NCBI RefSeq assembly: GCF_019468565.1 | Contig: NZ_CP080521.1 | Location: 7,936,001 to 8,000,000 of the forward strand | Reading direction: 5' to 3' | From: Pseudonocardia sp. DSM 110487 | GTDB lineage: Bacteria > Actinomycetota > Actinomycetes > Mycobacteriales > Pseudonocardiaceae | Length of the DNA stretch: 64,000 nt | Part shown: piece after piece, positions 33,219 to 41,754 of the stretch | Layout: each line of letters starts with the position of its first letter | Numbering within the stretch: the stretch's first letter is position 1 | Notes under the pieces: model-generated | The model's database searches: none | What the model was told of the DNA's origin: nothing | Seen by the model: only the letters and a program-made list of their open reading frames with translations | Program-made: the position numbers and the translations under genes

Positions 33219-35828
33219 ATGCCGTCAACGGGGCAGGACGTACGCGCGCTGCGGGCCGGCTTCGCCGCCCCTCCGCCGGATGGCCGGGTCATGATGCGGT
33301 GGTGGTGGTTCGGCCCCTTCGTCGAGGAGGCCGAGCTCGCCCGCGAGCTGGCGGCCATGGCGGCGGCCGGCATCGGCGGCGTCGAGGTCGCCCACGTGTA
33401 CCCGATGTCCGCATCCGAGGCGGACCGGGAGGCGGGTGGATTCCTGTCCGAGCGACACCTGTCCCGGCTGCGGTTCGCCGCCGAGACGGCGTCCCGGCTC
33501 GGCCTCCGCTTCGACGTCACCATCGGCAGCGGATGGTCCTACGGCGGCCCGCACATCACCGATGAGACCGCCGCCCGGCGGCTGCGGTGGGACGTGCGCG
33601 AGGTGCCGCCGCGTCCACTCCGGATAGCCACGACGCAGCCGTGGCCGGGTGACGAGCTCGTCGCCGCGTACATCGGCGACGGTTCGGAGCAGGAGCCGCC
33701 CACCAGCTGGGCACAGCTGCGGGTCCACGACGGCGCGGTCCACGTCCCCGAGGGCTCGGGACCGCGGATGGTCCTCCTCGCCGTCTCGAGCCCCACCGGC
33801 CAGAACGTCAAGCGCGCCGCGGTTGGCGCCGAGGGCCCGGTGCTCGACCACTGCAGCCGGGCCGCCACCGAGGCGCACCTGCTGGCAGTCGCCGACCCGA
33901 TCCTCGCGGCGGTGTCGAGCGAGCTCGTGACCGCGGTTTTCTGCGACAGCCTCGAGGTGTACGCGGCGGACTGGACGCCAGCCCTGCCCGCCGAGTTCCG
34001 CGCCCGCCGCGGATACGACCTCCTGCCCGAGCTGCCGCTGCTGCACACTCGCGGCGAAGGCTGCGAGCGGGTCCGCGCCGACGTCGCGGCGACGCTCGGG
34101 GAGCTCTACGAGGAGAACTTCGTCGCCGTCGTGCGCGAGTGGGCGCGGGAACACGGTGTGCTGTTCCGCATCCAGAGCTACGGGCAGCCGCCCGGCACGC
34201 TGTCGGCCTACCGGCACGCCGACCTGCCGGAGGGTGAGGGCTGGGGATGGCGCTCGGTCACGCAGACCAAATGGGCGACGTCGGCCGGGCACCTCTACAA
34301 CCGTCCGGTGATCTCGTCGGAGACCTGGACCTGGGTGCACTCGCCGTCCTTCGCGGCAACACCGCTCGACCTCGCCGGTGAGGCGCACGAGCACCTGCTC
34401 CTCGGCGTCAACCAGCTCATCGGGCACGGCTGGCCGTACTCGCCACCCGGCGCGCCCGGTTGGATCTTCTACGCGTCCGGCGCCCTCAACGACGCGAACC
34501 CGTGGTGGCCCGCGATGGCAGAGCTCACCCGGTACCTGCACCGCCTGTGCTGGCTGATGCGGCAGGGTGAGCCGGTCGTCGACATCGCGCTCTACGCCCC
34601 GAGCCGCGACGCCGTACAGCACTTCACCCCGGGTACCCGGGGCTACCTCGACCTCTGGCACGCCACCCGCCAGCACATCGGGGATGCGCTGCCCGCCGCG
34701 TTGCGCGAGGCCGGGTACGACTACGACCTCGTCGACGACACGGCCCTCCAGGAGGCCGACTGGAACCGGTACCGCGCGGTCGTCCTCCCGTTCGTGCGGG
34801 ATCTGCCGGAGGCCACCGAGCGGCTCCTCGAGAAGCACCCCGCCGTCGTGACCGTCGGAGGCATCGTGCGCCGGGACGGTTGGACCGCCATCGAGGACGT
34901 CGATGCGCTGCCGCCCGTGCTCGGCGCGCTCGTGCCGCCGGACGCCCCGTCGACACCCGATGTCGGCGTCGCACACCGCCGCGTGGGCGACGCCGACGTC
35001 TACTTCGTCGCGAACACCGGCCCGTCCCCGCGCGCGTTCTCCCTGCTGCCGCGCGACGCCGCGGCCGCGTTCGAGCGGTGGGACGCCCGGACCGGGCGCG
35101 CCCATCGGATCAGCACGCGCGACGGTGGGGTGCCGCTCGAGCTCCAGCCGTACGAGGCGGCCGTCGTCGTCGCGCTGCCCACGCCCGGCGCGGAGGTCCC
35201 GGACACACCTGCCGCCGGCCCGGTCGAGACGGTCGACCTCGCCGGGCCGTGGACCGTCACGTACGCCGACATCCCGCACGTCCGGCAGGCCGTGGCACTT
35301 CCGCACCGGTGGGAGGACGACCCCGGGCGGGCCGACTACTCGGGCGCCGCCATGTACGAGACGACCGTCGGCGTCGCGGCCGAGCGCCTCCGCGGGCGGG
35401 TCCTGCTCGACCTCGGTCCGGTGCATACCCGCGATCAGGACGTCGCAGGCGAGCGGGGCCTGCGCGGGGCGTCGTTCCGCGCAGAGGTCACCGCGCCGGT
35501 GGGCGAGGTCGTGCAGGTCATGGTGAACGGCGACGACTGCGGCTGGGCGTGGGCGCCGCCGTACACCGTCGACGTCACCGACCGGCTGCGCGCCGGGGAG
35601 AACACCATCGCGCTCCGCGTGCTGAACACCGGGATCGGGGCGCTGCGCGCCGGCACCGAGCTCAGCGCTGCCGCCGAGGCGGTGACGCGCACCTACGGCA
35701 AGCGGTTCCGCATGCAGGACCTCGAGCTCGCGCGGCGGCCCACGACCTCGGGCCTTCGCGAGGTGCCTTCGCTGCGGTTCACCGGATCGGTCACGCCGGC
35801 CGGTCCCCGCCCCGATCAGCCGAGGTAG
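33219..35828 (+). CDS. Glycoside hydrolase, GH106-like (putative alpha-L-rhamnosidase)
   Basis: 869 residues. The N-terminal block PPPDGRVMMRWWWFGPFVEEAELARELAAMAAAGIGGVEVAHVYPM and SRLGLRFDVTIGSGWSYGGPHIT are typical of GH106 proteins, as is the central ENFVAVVREWAREHGVLFRIQSYGQP followed by SSETWTWVHSP. A C-terminal beta-sandwich with a jelly-roll (FRAEVTAPVGEVVQVMVNGDDCGWAWAPPYTVDVTDRLRAGENTI) closes it. No signal peptide. The ATG at 33219 follows GAGGAG; an earlier ATG at 33189 is possible. Rhamnosidase activity is a family guess. Confidence 0.85.
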   Translation: MPSTGQDVRALRAGFAAPPPDGRVMMRWWWFGPFVEEAELARELAAMAAAGIGGVEVAHVYPMSASEADREAGGFLSERHLSRLRFAAETASRLGLRFDVTIGSGWSYGGPHITDETAARRLRWDVREVPPRPLRIATTQPWPGDELVAAYIGDGSEQEPPTSWAQLRVHDGAVHVPEGSGPRMVLLAVSSPTGQNVKRAAVGAEGPVLDHCSRAATEAHLLAVADPILAAVSSELVTAVFCDSLEVYAADWTPALPAEFRARRGYDLLPELPLLHTRGEGCERVRADVAATLGELYEENFVAVVREWAREHGVLFRIQSYGQPPGTLSAYRHADLPEGEGWGWRSVTQTKWATSAGHLYNRPVISSETWTWVHSPSFAATPLDLAGEAHEHLLLGVNQLIGHGWPYSPPGAPGWIFYASGALNDANPWWPAMAELTRYLHRLCWLMRQGEPVVDIALYAPSRDAVQHFTPGTRGYLDLWHATRQHIGDALPAALREAGYDYDLVDDTALQEADWNRYRAVVLPFVRDLPEATERLLEKHPAVVTVGGIVRRDGWTAIEDVDALPPVLGALVPPDAPSTPDVGVAHRRVGDADVYFVANTGPSPRAFSLLPRDAAAAFERWDARTGRAHRISTRDGGVPLELQPYEAAVVVALPTPGAEVPDTPAAGPVETVDLAGPWTVTYADIPHVRQAVALPHRWEDDPGRADYSGAAMYETTVGVAAERLRGRVLLDLGPVHTRDQDVAGERGLRGASFRAEVTAPVGEVVQVMVNGDDCGWAWAPPYTVDVTDRLRAGENTIALRVLNTGIGALRAGTELSAAAEAVTRTYGKRFRMQDLELARRPTTSGLREVPSLRFTGSVTPAGPRPDQPR

Positions 35829-36242
35829 GCAACGGTTTCGCGGGCGACGCCGCACAGACAGCGGGCGGGGTTCGACCGCCGCAGCCGCGATGGCCTCGGG
35901 GGGTAGCGCCGGCCTCGGCGATCTCGGTGGTGTGACCGGACCCGCCGGGCCAGGATCGCCACGGGTCGTCGCCCGCGAGGTACGATGACCACGGGTACCG
36001 AGCCTGCGGACGCGCTCGTCTGGCGACGCCGGCCCTGTGCGGGGGATGCCAAGGCCGCCTATCAGTGGCGATGTCACGCCGCCGCATGCGGGCGGACTGC
36101 TTGCCGGAGCGTCGCTCCGAGCAGATCCGCGGCTCCACTCACGTTCCGAGGAGCCACCACGGCCCTCGACCCGGCGATGTCCATCGCTCGATCGCAGCAC
36201 TTGCGCGGCACGGCTGCCGGACCGCGCACCCAGGAGGAGTCA
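35829..36242. other. 414-bp intergenic region, no gene seen
   Basis: No frame here has family resemblance or a proper start. TACGAT at 35981 could be a -10 box for the helicase gene, leaving a leader of about 250 bases. I see no hairpin of note. Confidence 0.4.
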
Positions 36243-38390
36243 GTGGCTCGACAAGGCCAGCCCCGGACACGGGCTCGCCACAGCGTCCCGCGCGACCGTC
36301 GTCACGGCCGCCGTCGCGACGAGGTCAACCGGGACGTCAACCAGGACGTCTACTCGGTGCTCGCCCGCGCGGTCCGGGAGGTCGAGGCAGCGCTGCGGAG
36401 CGGTCGCGCCACGCCCGCGACACGCACGAAGTTCCAGGCCGTCGCGTTGATGCTCCGTGATGAGCGCGCCAGGGTGCGGGCAGAGGAGAACAGCAGCGAC
36501 GCACACCGGGCCGAGCAGCTCAAGCGCCTCGACGGCATCGCGACCATCCTCGCGAAGAGCGCCGTGCGTGATTACGAGCTTCTCGCGCTCCTCACCGAGG
36601 ATGCCGTCGTCTCCGACGAGGCTCGCTCGCTCAAGCGGGACATGCTGAGGACCGCGGGCATCGAGCCGGTGGCCGAGGAGCTCCCGCCCGCTGAGCCCGA
36701 TGTGGCCGCCACCGAGAACCGGGTGGTGCCGCGGTCGGTCGTCTCGCGGCAGCTGGCGAACCCCTTCCTCGCCCCCGACGTCGCCGCCGTCCGGCCGAGC
36801 GCACCCCGCCCGACGCGGCTGGCCACGTGGGAGCTGATCGGCCCGCTGCTCAGCTCGTTCGAGCGCGCGGGAAGCGGCGCCTCGGCGTGCATGGCCCTCC
36901 CCTCGCCGACCTCCCGGTACACGCCGCGCGGCATGGAGCTGATGCCGCACCAGGGCGGGCTGGTCGCCGCGGCCGCCGCGGGCCACCGGACCTTCCTGCT
37001 CGCCGACGAGCCGGGGCTGGGCAAGACGGCCCAGGCGCTGCTCGCCGCGGAGGCGGCGAACGCCTATCCGCTGCTCGTGGTCGTGCCGAACGTCGTCAAG
37101 ACGAACTGGGCGCGCGAGGCCGGGATGTGGACGCCCCACCGCTCGGTCACCGTGATCCACGGGGACGGTGACTCGATCGACGGGTTCGCCGACATCGTCG
37201 TCGTCAACTACGAGGTGCTGGACCGCCACGTGGGGTGGCTCGGCGACTTCGGGCTGCGCGGCATGGTCGTCGACGAGGCGCACTTCATCAAGAACAAGTC
37301 CTCCCGGCGCTCGCGCAACGTGCTGGCGCTCTCCGAGCAGATCCGGTCCTTCACCGCGCGCCCGCTGCTGATGGCCCTCACCGGCACCCCGCTGATCAAC
37401 GACATCGAGGACTTCCGGGCGATCTGGCAGTTCCTCGGCTGGATCGACGAGAAGAAGCCGCTCGCCGAGCTGATGAACGCCCTCGACGGCACGGGCCTGA
37501 CCCCCGCCGACCCTGGGTTCTACGCCGCGGCCCGTCAGTCCGTCGTCGATCTCGGCATCGTCCGTCGCCGCAAGGTCGACGTGGCCGCCGACATCCCCGC
37601 GCGCCGCGTCGCCGACCTCCCCGTCGAGCTCGAGGGGGCGGCCGGCCGGTCGATCCGGGCGGCCGAGCGCGAACTCGCCCGCCGGATGGTGTCGCGCTAC
37701 GACGACGCGCTGGCCGCCCGCCGAACCGGCGCCGTCGTCGAGGGGATCGACCACGATCTCGTGCGCCAGGTGGCCAAGTGGGAGCAGAAGGATGCGACCA
37801 CCTCGAAGACCGGCGAGAACGTCTTCAGCATGATGCGGCGCATCGGCCAGGCGAAGGCGGGCCTCGCCGCCGACTACGCGGCCCAGCTCGCGCGCAGCGC
37901 GGGCAAGGTCGTCTTCTTCGCCAAGCACGTCGACGTGATGGACGCCGCCGAGGAGACGTTCGCCGAACAGGGCATCCGCTTCTCGTCGATCCGCGGCGAC
38001 CAGACGCCAGCGGTGAGGCAGCGGAACATCGACGCCTTCACGAACGACGCCGGCGTGGCCATCGCGGTCTGCTCGCTGACCGCGGCCGGTGTGGGCATCA
38101 ACCTCCAGGTGGCCTCCGACCTCGTGCTCGCCGAGCTCTCCTGGACCGCCGCGGAGCAGACCCAGGCGATCGACCGCAGCCACCGCATCGGTCAGACGCA
38201 ACCCGTCACCGCGTGGCGCATCATCGCCGCGCAGACGATCGACGCCCGGATCGCCGAGCTGATCGACGGCAAGGCAGGCCTCGCCGCGCAGGCGCTCGAC
38301 GGCTCGGAAGAGGAGATCGGGTCCTCGGCCGACGTGCAGCACGAGGCACTCGTCGCGTTGCTGATCGACGCACTGTCGGCCAGGGGTTGA
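36243..38390 (+). CDS. SNF2-family DEAD/DEAH helicase, stand-alone
   Basis: 715 residues. After a basic N-terminal region of about 230 residues without recognised domain, the SNF2 ATPase begins: MELMPHQGGLVAAAAAGHRTFLLADEPGLGKTAQALL (motifs Q and I), VVVNYEVL (Ia/Ib region), VVDEAHFIKN (motif II), LMALTGTP (III); the second RecA lobe has KVVFFAKHVDVMDAAEE, VAVCSLTAAGVGINLQVASDLVLAELSW (V) and QAIDRSHRIGQTQPVTAWR (VI). GTG start at 36243 is set by AGGAGGAG; the long upstream opening is ignored. It stands alone without nuclease or methylase partners. Confidence 0.93.
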   Translation: MARQGQPRTRARHSVPRDRRHGRRRDEVNRDVNQDVYSVLARAVREVEAALRSGRATPATRTKFQAVALMLRDERARVRAEENSSDAHRAEQLKRLDGIATILAKSAVRDYELLALLTEDAVVSDEARSLKRDMLRTAGIEPVAEELPPAEPDVAATENRVVPRSVVSRQLANPFLAPDVAAVRPSAPRPTRLATWELIGPLLSSFERAGSGASACMALPSPTSRYTPRGMELMPHQGGLVAAAAAGHRTFLLADEPGLGKTAQALLAAEAANAYPLLVVVPNVVKTNWAREAGMWTPHRSVTVIHGDGDSIDGFADIVVVNYEVLDRHVGWLGDFGLRGMVVDEAHFIKNKSSRRSRNVLALSEQIRSFTARPLLMALTGTPLINDIEDFRAIWQFLGWIDEKKPLAELMNALDGTGLTPADPGFYAAARQSVVDLGIVRRRKVDVAADIPARRVADLPVELEGAAGRSIRAAERELARRMVSRYDDALAARRTGAVVEGIDHDLVRQVAKWEQKDATTSKTGENVFSMMRRIGQAKAGLAADYAAQLARSAGKVVFFAKHVDVMDAAEETFAEQGIRFSSIRGDQTPAVRQRNIDAFTNDAGVAIAVCSLTAAGVGINLQVASDLVLAELSWTAAEQTQAIDRSHRIGQTQPVTAWRIIAAQTIDARIAELIDGKAGLAAQALDGSEEEIGSSADVQHEALVALLIDALSARG

Positions 38391-38490
38391 CACGACCTCG
38401 ACGACTCGCCAGACCTGGTCGTCCCCGGCCACGATCCCGAGGTCTTCGCCCGGTTCCCGAGGGTGAACGGCGTATCGGCGGTCCGGATCG

Positions 38491-38639
38491 CCTAGGTGGC
38501 TGGCGTCTTTCGCGTGGCGGACCGGCCTCCGGAGGTGGTCTTCGGTGGGGCCTCCGGTGGCGCCGCGCAGTGCGCGGGGCCGCCAGGAGGCCGGTTCAGG
38601 CCCAGGACACCAACCACCGAAAGACACCAGCCACCTAGG
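38491..38639. repeat. MITE-like 149-bp element with terminal inverted repeats
   Basis: Ends are 22-base inverted repeats starting CCTAGGTGGCTGG and CTTTCG with one mismatch. Inside, further nested arms (ACCGGCCTCC with GGAGGCCGGT, GCCGCGC with GCGCGGGGC) fold most of the element. It lies between the convergent helicase and MFS genes. Such non-coding palindromes could be miniature transposons or strong two-way terminators. Confidence 0.75.
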
Positions 38640-38664
38640 AGGGGTCCTGACTCAGGTGCTCCGC

Positions 38665-39978
38665 TCAGGCGGGCGCCGTCTCCGGCTTCCCCAGCTTCTC
38701 GAGGGGGAGCCGGTAGGTCTCGCGCATCGTGAGCGCGGCGATCATCGCGACGAGCGCCGCGCCGGAACCGAACATCGCGACCGGCACCCAGTTCTCCAGC
38801 CCCGGGCCGGCGAGGGCGGCGGCGATCGATGGGGCGAAGCCGCCCAGCGCGAACCCGAACTGCGTCCCGACCGCCACCCCCGACATCCGCACCCGGGTGT
38901 CGAACTGCTCGTTCCACAACGCGAAGGCGGCCCCGCTGTAGGCGCTGTAGACGATCCCCGATTGCAGGATGCCGAAGACGAAGACCAGCACGATGTTCTG
39001 CTGGCTGATCGACCAGATGAAGGGCCAGATCAGGATCGCGGGACCGAGGGCGCCCACGACGTAGACCGGCTTGCGCCCGATCCGGTCGGCCAGCATCCCC
39101 CACAGCGGGATCGCGCCGAGCGCCACCACGTTGGCGAGGGCGACCATCCACAGCATGCTCGTGCGGGACAGCCCCATCGTGTTGACGCCGTAGGTCAGGG
39201 CGTAGATCGAGAAGAGCGTGCTGATGACGGAGACGAGGGCGGCGAAGAGCACCTTCAGCACCACGGGCGTGTAGCTGCGGAACAGCACCGGCAGCGGGGC
39301 GCGGCGCACCTCTTGGCGCTCCTTCTCCTCCTCGAAGACCGGGCTCTCGCGCAGGGCGCGCCGGATCCACAGGCCGACGAACATCACGATGGCGCTGAGC
39401 AGGAACGGGATCCGCCAGCCCCAGCTCAGCAGTGCGTCCTCCGGGAGCGCGCCGATCGGGATGAACACCACCGTGGCGAGGATGTTGCCGCCCTGCGTGC
39501 CGGCGAGGGTGAAGCTGGTGTAGTAGGCGCGGCGGTCCTCCGGGGCGTGCTCGAGGCTGGCCGAGCTCGCGCTCGACTGCTCGCCCGCCACCGCGAGGCC
39601 CTGCGCCACGCGCAGGACCAGAAGCAGGATCGGCGCGGCGATGCCGATCTGCTCGTAGGTCGGCAGTATCCCGATCAGGAACGTCGCGAGCCCCATCCCG
39701 ACCAGCGTGATGACCAGGACGTTCTTGCGCCCGATGGTGTCCCCGAGGTGCCCGAGGATGAACGAGCCGACCGGCCGGGCCACGTAGGCCACGCCGAACG
39801 TGGCCAGCGAGGCGATCGTGGCCGCGGTCGGGTTGCCGGCCGGGAAGAAGATCTTCGGGAAGACCAGCGCGGCGGCCGTGCCGTAGATGAAGAAGTCGTA
39901 GTACTCGAGGGCGCTGCCGATCCAGGCGCTGATCGCAGCCTTCCTGGGCGTCTTCAGGCTGTGCAGGGAGTCGTCCAT
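38665..39978 (-). CDS. MHS-family MFS transporter (putative shikimate/metabolite uptake)
   Basis: 437 residues, twelve membrane segments of the metabolite:H+ symporter subfamily: SAWIGSALEYYDFFIYGTAAALVFPKIFFP in helix 1, GVAYVARPVGSFILGHLGDTIGRKNVLV (motif A), VLRVAQGLAVAGEQSSASSASLEHAPEDRRAYYTS, and the central loop WGMLADRIGRKPVYV. ShiA of E. coli belongs here. The gene follows the TetR gene on the same strand, and its leader carries two copies of the motif also found before the shikimate dehydrogenase gene, so shikimate or dehydroshikimate import is inferred. Confidence 0.9.
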   Translation of the reverse strand: MDDSLHSLKTPRKAAISAWIGSALEYYDFFIYGTAAALVFPKIFFPAGNPTAATIASLATFGVAYVARPVGSFILGHLGDTIGRKNVLVITLVGMGLATFLIGILPTYEQIGIAAPILLLVLRVAQGLAVAGEQSSASSASLEHAPEDRRAYYTSFTLAGTQGGNILATVVFIPIGALPEDALLSWGWRIPFLLSAIVMFVGLWIRRALRESPVFEEEKERQEVRRAPLPVLFRSYTPVVLKVLFAALVSVISTLFSIYALTYGVNTMGLSRTSMLWMVALANVVALGAIPLWGMLADRIGRKPVYVVGALGPAILIWPFIWSISQQNIVLVFVFGILQSGIVYSAYSGAAFALWNEQFDTRVRMSGVAVGTQFGFALGGFAPSIAAALAGPGLENWVPVAMFGSGAALVAMIAALTMRETYRLPLEKLGKPETAPA

Positions 39979-40013
39979 GCCATCCCCTTCGATGACGTCG
40001 GAGCGCCGGGATA

Positions 40014-40045
40014 ATGTACTGAATGGTGAGGTACCAAATGGTGAG
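40014..40045 (-). promoter_or_regulatory. Tandem operator copies before the MHS transporter
   Basis: Minus strand: CTCACCATTTGGTAC directly followed by CTCACCATTCAGTACAT, a 15-16-base direct repeat. The second copy matches CTAACTATCCGGTACAT before the shikimate dehydrogenase gene. Probably recognised by the TetR protein encoded alongside. Confidence 0.65.
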
Positions 40046-40075
40046 TTAGGACTCAGACCCTGTCAAGGGGAGCAG

Positions 40076-40735
<660 letters not shown>

Positions 40736-40826
40736 GTCGCCTCCTCCGATCCGCCGACCCGACATTAGGTCAAGACGCCCCGAGCTCGCCCGAGCACCTT
40801 CCGGCGGCCACCGATCCGAGGTACAA

Positions 40827-40843
40827 CTAACTATCCGGTACAT
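40827..40843 (+). promoter_or_regulatory. Operator copy before the shikimate dehydrogenase gene
   Basis: CTAACTATCCGGTACAT, 13 of 17 bases equal to the copy at 40014-40030 on the other strand. It lies 14 bp before the GTG start, where repressor binding would block initiation. Confidence 0.6.
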
Positions 40844-40857
40844 CCTCTGGGAGTCAC

Positions 40858-41754
40858 GTGAGCATCGACGCCGCCGGCCTTCTCGTCGGTCTCATCGGGT
40901 CCGGCATCGGCCCGTCCCTCTCGCCTGCACTGCACATGCGGGAGGCAAAGGAGCTCGGCCTGCACTACCGCTACGTGCGGCTCGATCTCGATGCCCTGCG
41001 GCTGCCGCCCGAGGCGATCGGCGATCTGGTGCTGCAGGCGCGGGTCGCCGGGTTCCGCGGGTTGAACGTCACCCACCCGTGCAAGCAGCTCGTCATCCCC
41101 CACCTCGACGCCCTCGATCCGGCCGCGGCGGCGATCGGCGCGGTCAACACCGTCGTGTTCGACGGCGGCTGCGCGATCGGGCACAACACGGACTGGACGG
41201 GCTTCCGCGACGGCCTCCGCGACGGGCTGCCGGACGCACGGCTCGACCACGTCGTGCTGATCGGCGCGGGCGGCGCCGGTGCGGCCGCGAGCCACGCCCT
41301 GCTCTCGGTCGGCGCCGGCAGGGTCGACATCCTCGATGTGGACGCTTCACGCGCTCGGCGCCTCGCCACCGCTCTGGCCGACCACTTCGGGGCGGGCCGG
41401 GCAACCGGCATCGACATGAGCGAGCTCGCACCGCGGGTCGAGGCAGCTGACGGGTTGGTGCACGCGACGCCCATGGGTATGTCCGAGCACCCCGGCCTGC
41501 CGGTCCCGGCGGAGCTCCTCCGCGCAGAGCTGTGGGTCGCCGAGATCGTCTACCGGCCGCTCGACACGGAGCTGCTCCGGGCGGCGCGTGCCGCGGGCTG
41601 CGCGACGCTGGACGGCAGCCGCATGGCGGTGCACCAGGCCGCCGAGTCGTTCCGGCTGTTCACCGGCCTCGAGGCGGACGCCGCCCGGATGCGGCGGCAC
41701 CTCACCGAACTGGTGCGGAGCGAGATCGGAACGGGAGGGGATCGCGTTGCCTGA
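40858..41754 (+). CDS. Shikimate dehydrogenase family protein (catabolic)
   Basis: 298 residues. The substrate domain has GSGIGPSLSPALHMREAKELGLHYRYV, the catalytic Lys76 in NVTHPCKQLVIPHLD and Asp112 in HNTDWTGF; the nucleotide domain begins VVLIGAGGAGAAASHALLSVG. This interconverts shikimate (or quinate) and the 3-dehydro compound with NAD(P). The position ahead of a dehydroshikimate dehydratase and beside a transporter indicates a degradative, QsuD-like role and not aromatic amino-acid synthesis. GTG start with GGGAG upstream; the end overlaps the next gene by eight bases. Confidence 0.92.
   Translation: MSIDAAGLLVGLIGSGIGPSLSPALHMREAKELGLHYRYVRLDLDALRLPPEAIGDLVLQARVAGFRGLNVTHPCKQLVIPHLDALDPAAAAIGAVNTVVFDGGCAIGHNTDWTGFRDGLRDGLPDARLDHVVLIGAGGAGAAASHALLSVGAGRVDILDVDASRARRLATALADHFGAGRATGIDMSELAPRVEAADGLVHATPMGMSEHPGLPVPAELLRAELWVAEIVYRPLDTELLRAARAAGCATLDGSRMAVHQAAESFRLFTGLEADAARMRRHLTELVRSEIGTGGDRVA

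Noticed and set aside
35816..36052. Possible antitoxin-like small frame containing VPVVIVPRGRRPVAIL
   Set aside because: The resemblance is limited to one short string, there is no toxin partner and no start signal.
33225..36200. A 991-codon minus-strand open frame opposite the GH106-like gene
   Set aside because: Composition is that of an antisense shadow. The plus strand has clear glycosidase motifs and a proper start.
36240..38627. A 795-codon minus-strand open frame opposite the SNF2 helicase
   Set aside because: No family motifs; the plus-strand helicase motifs explain the open frame.
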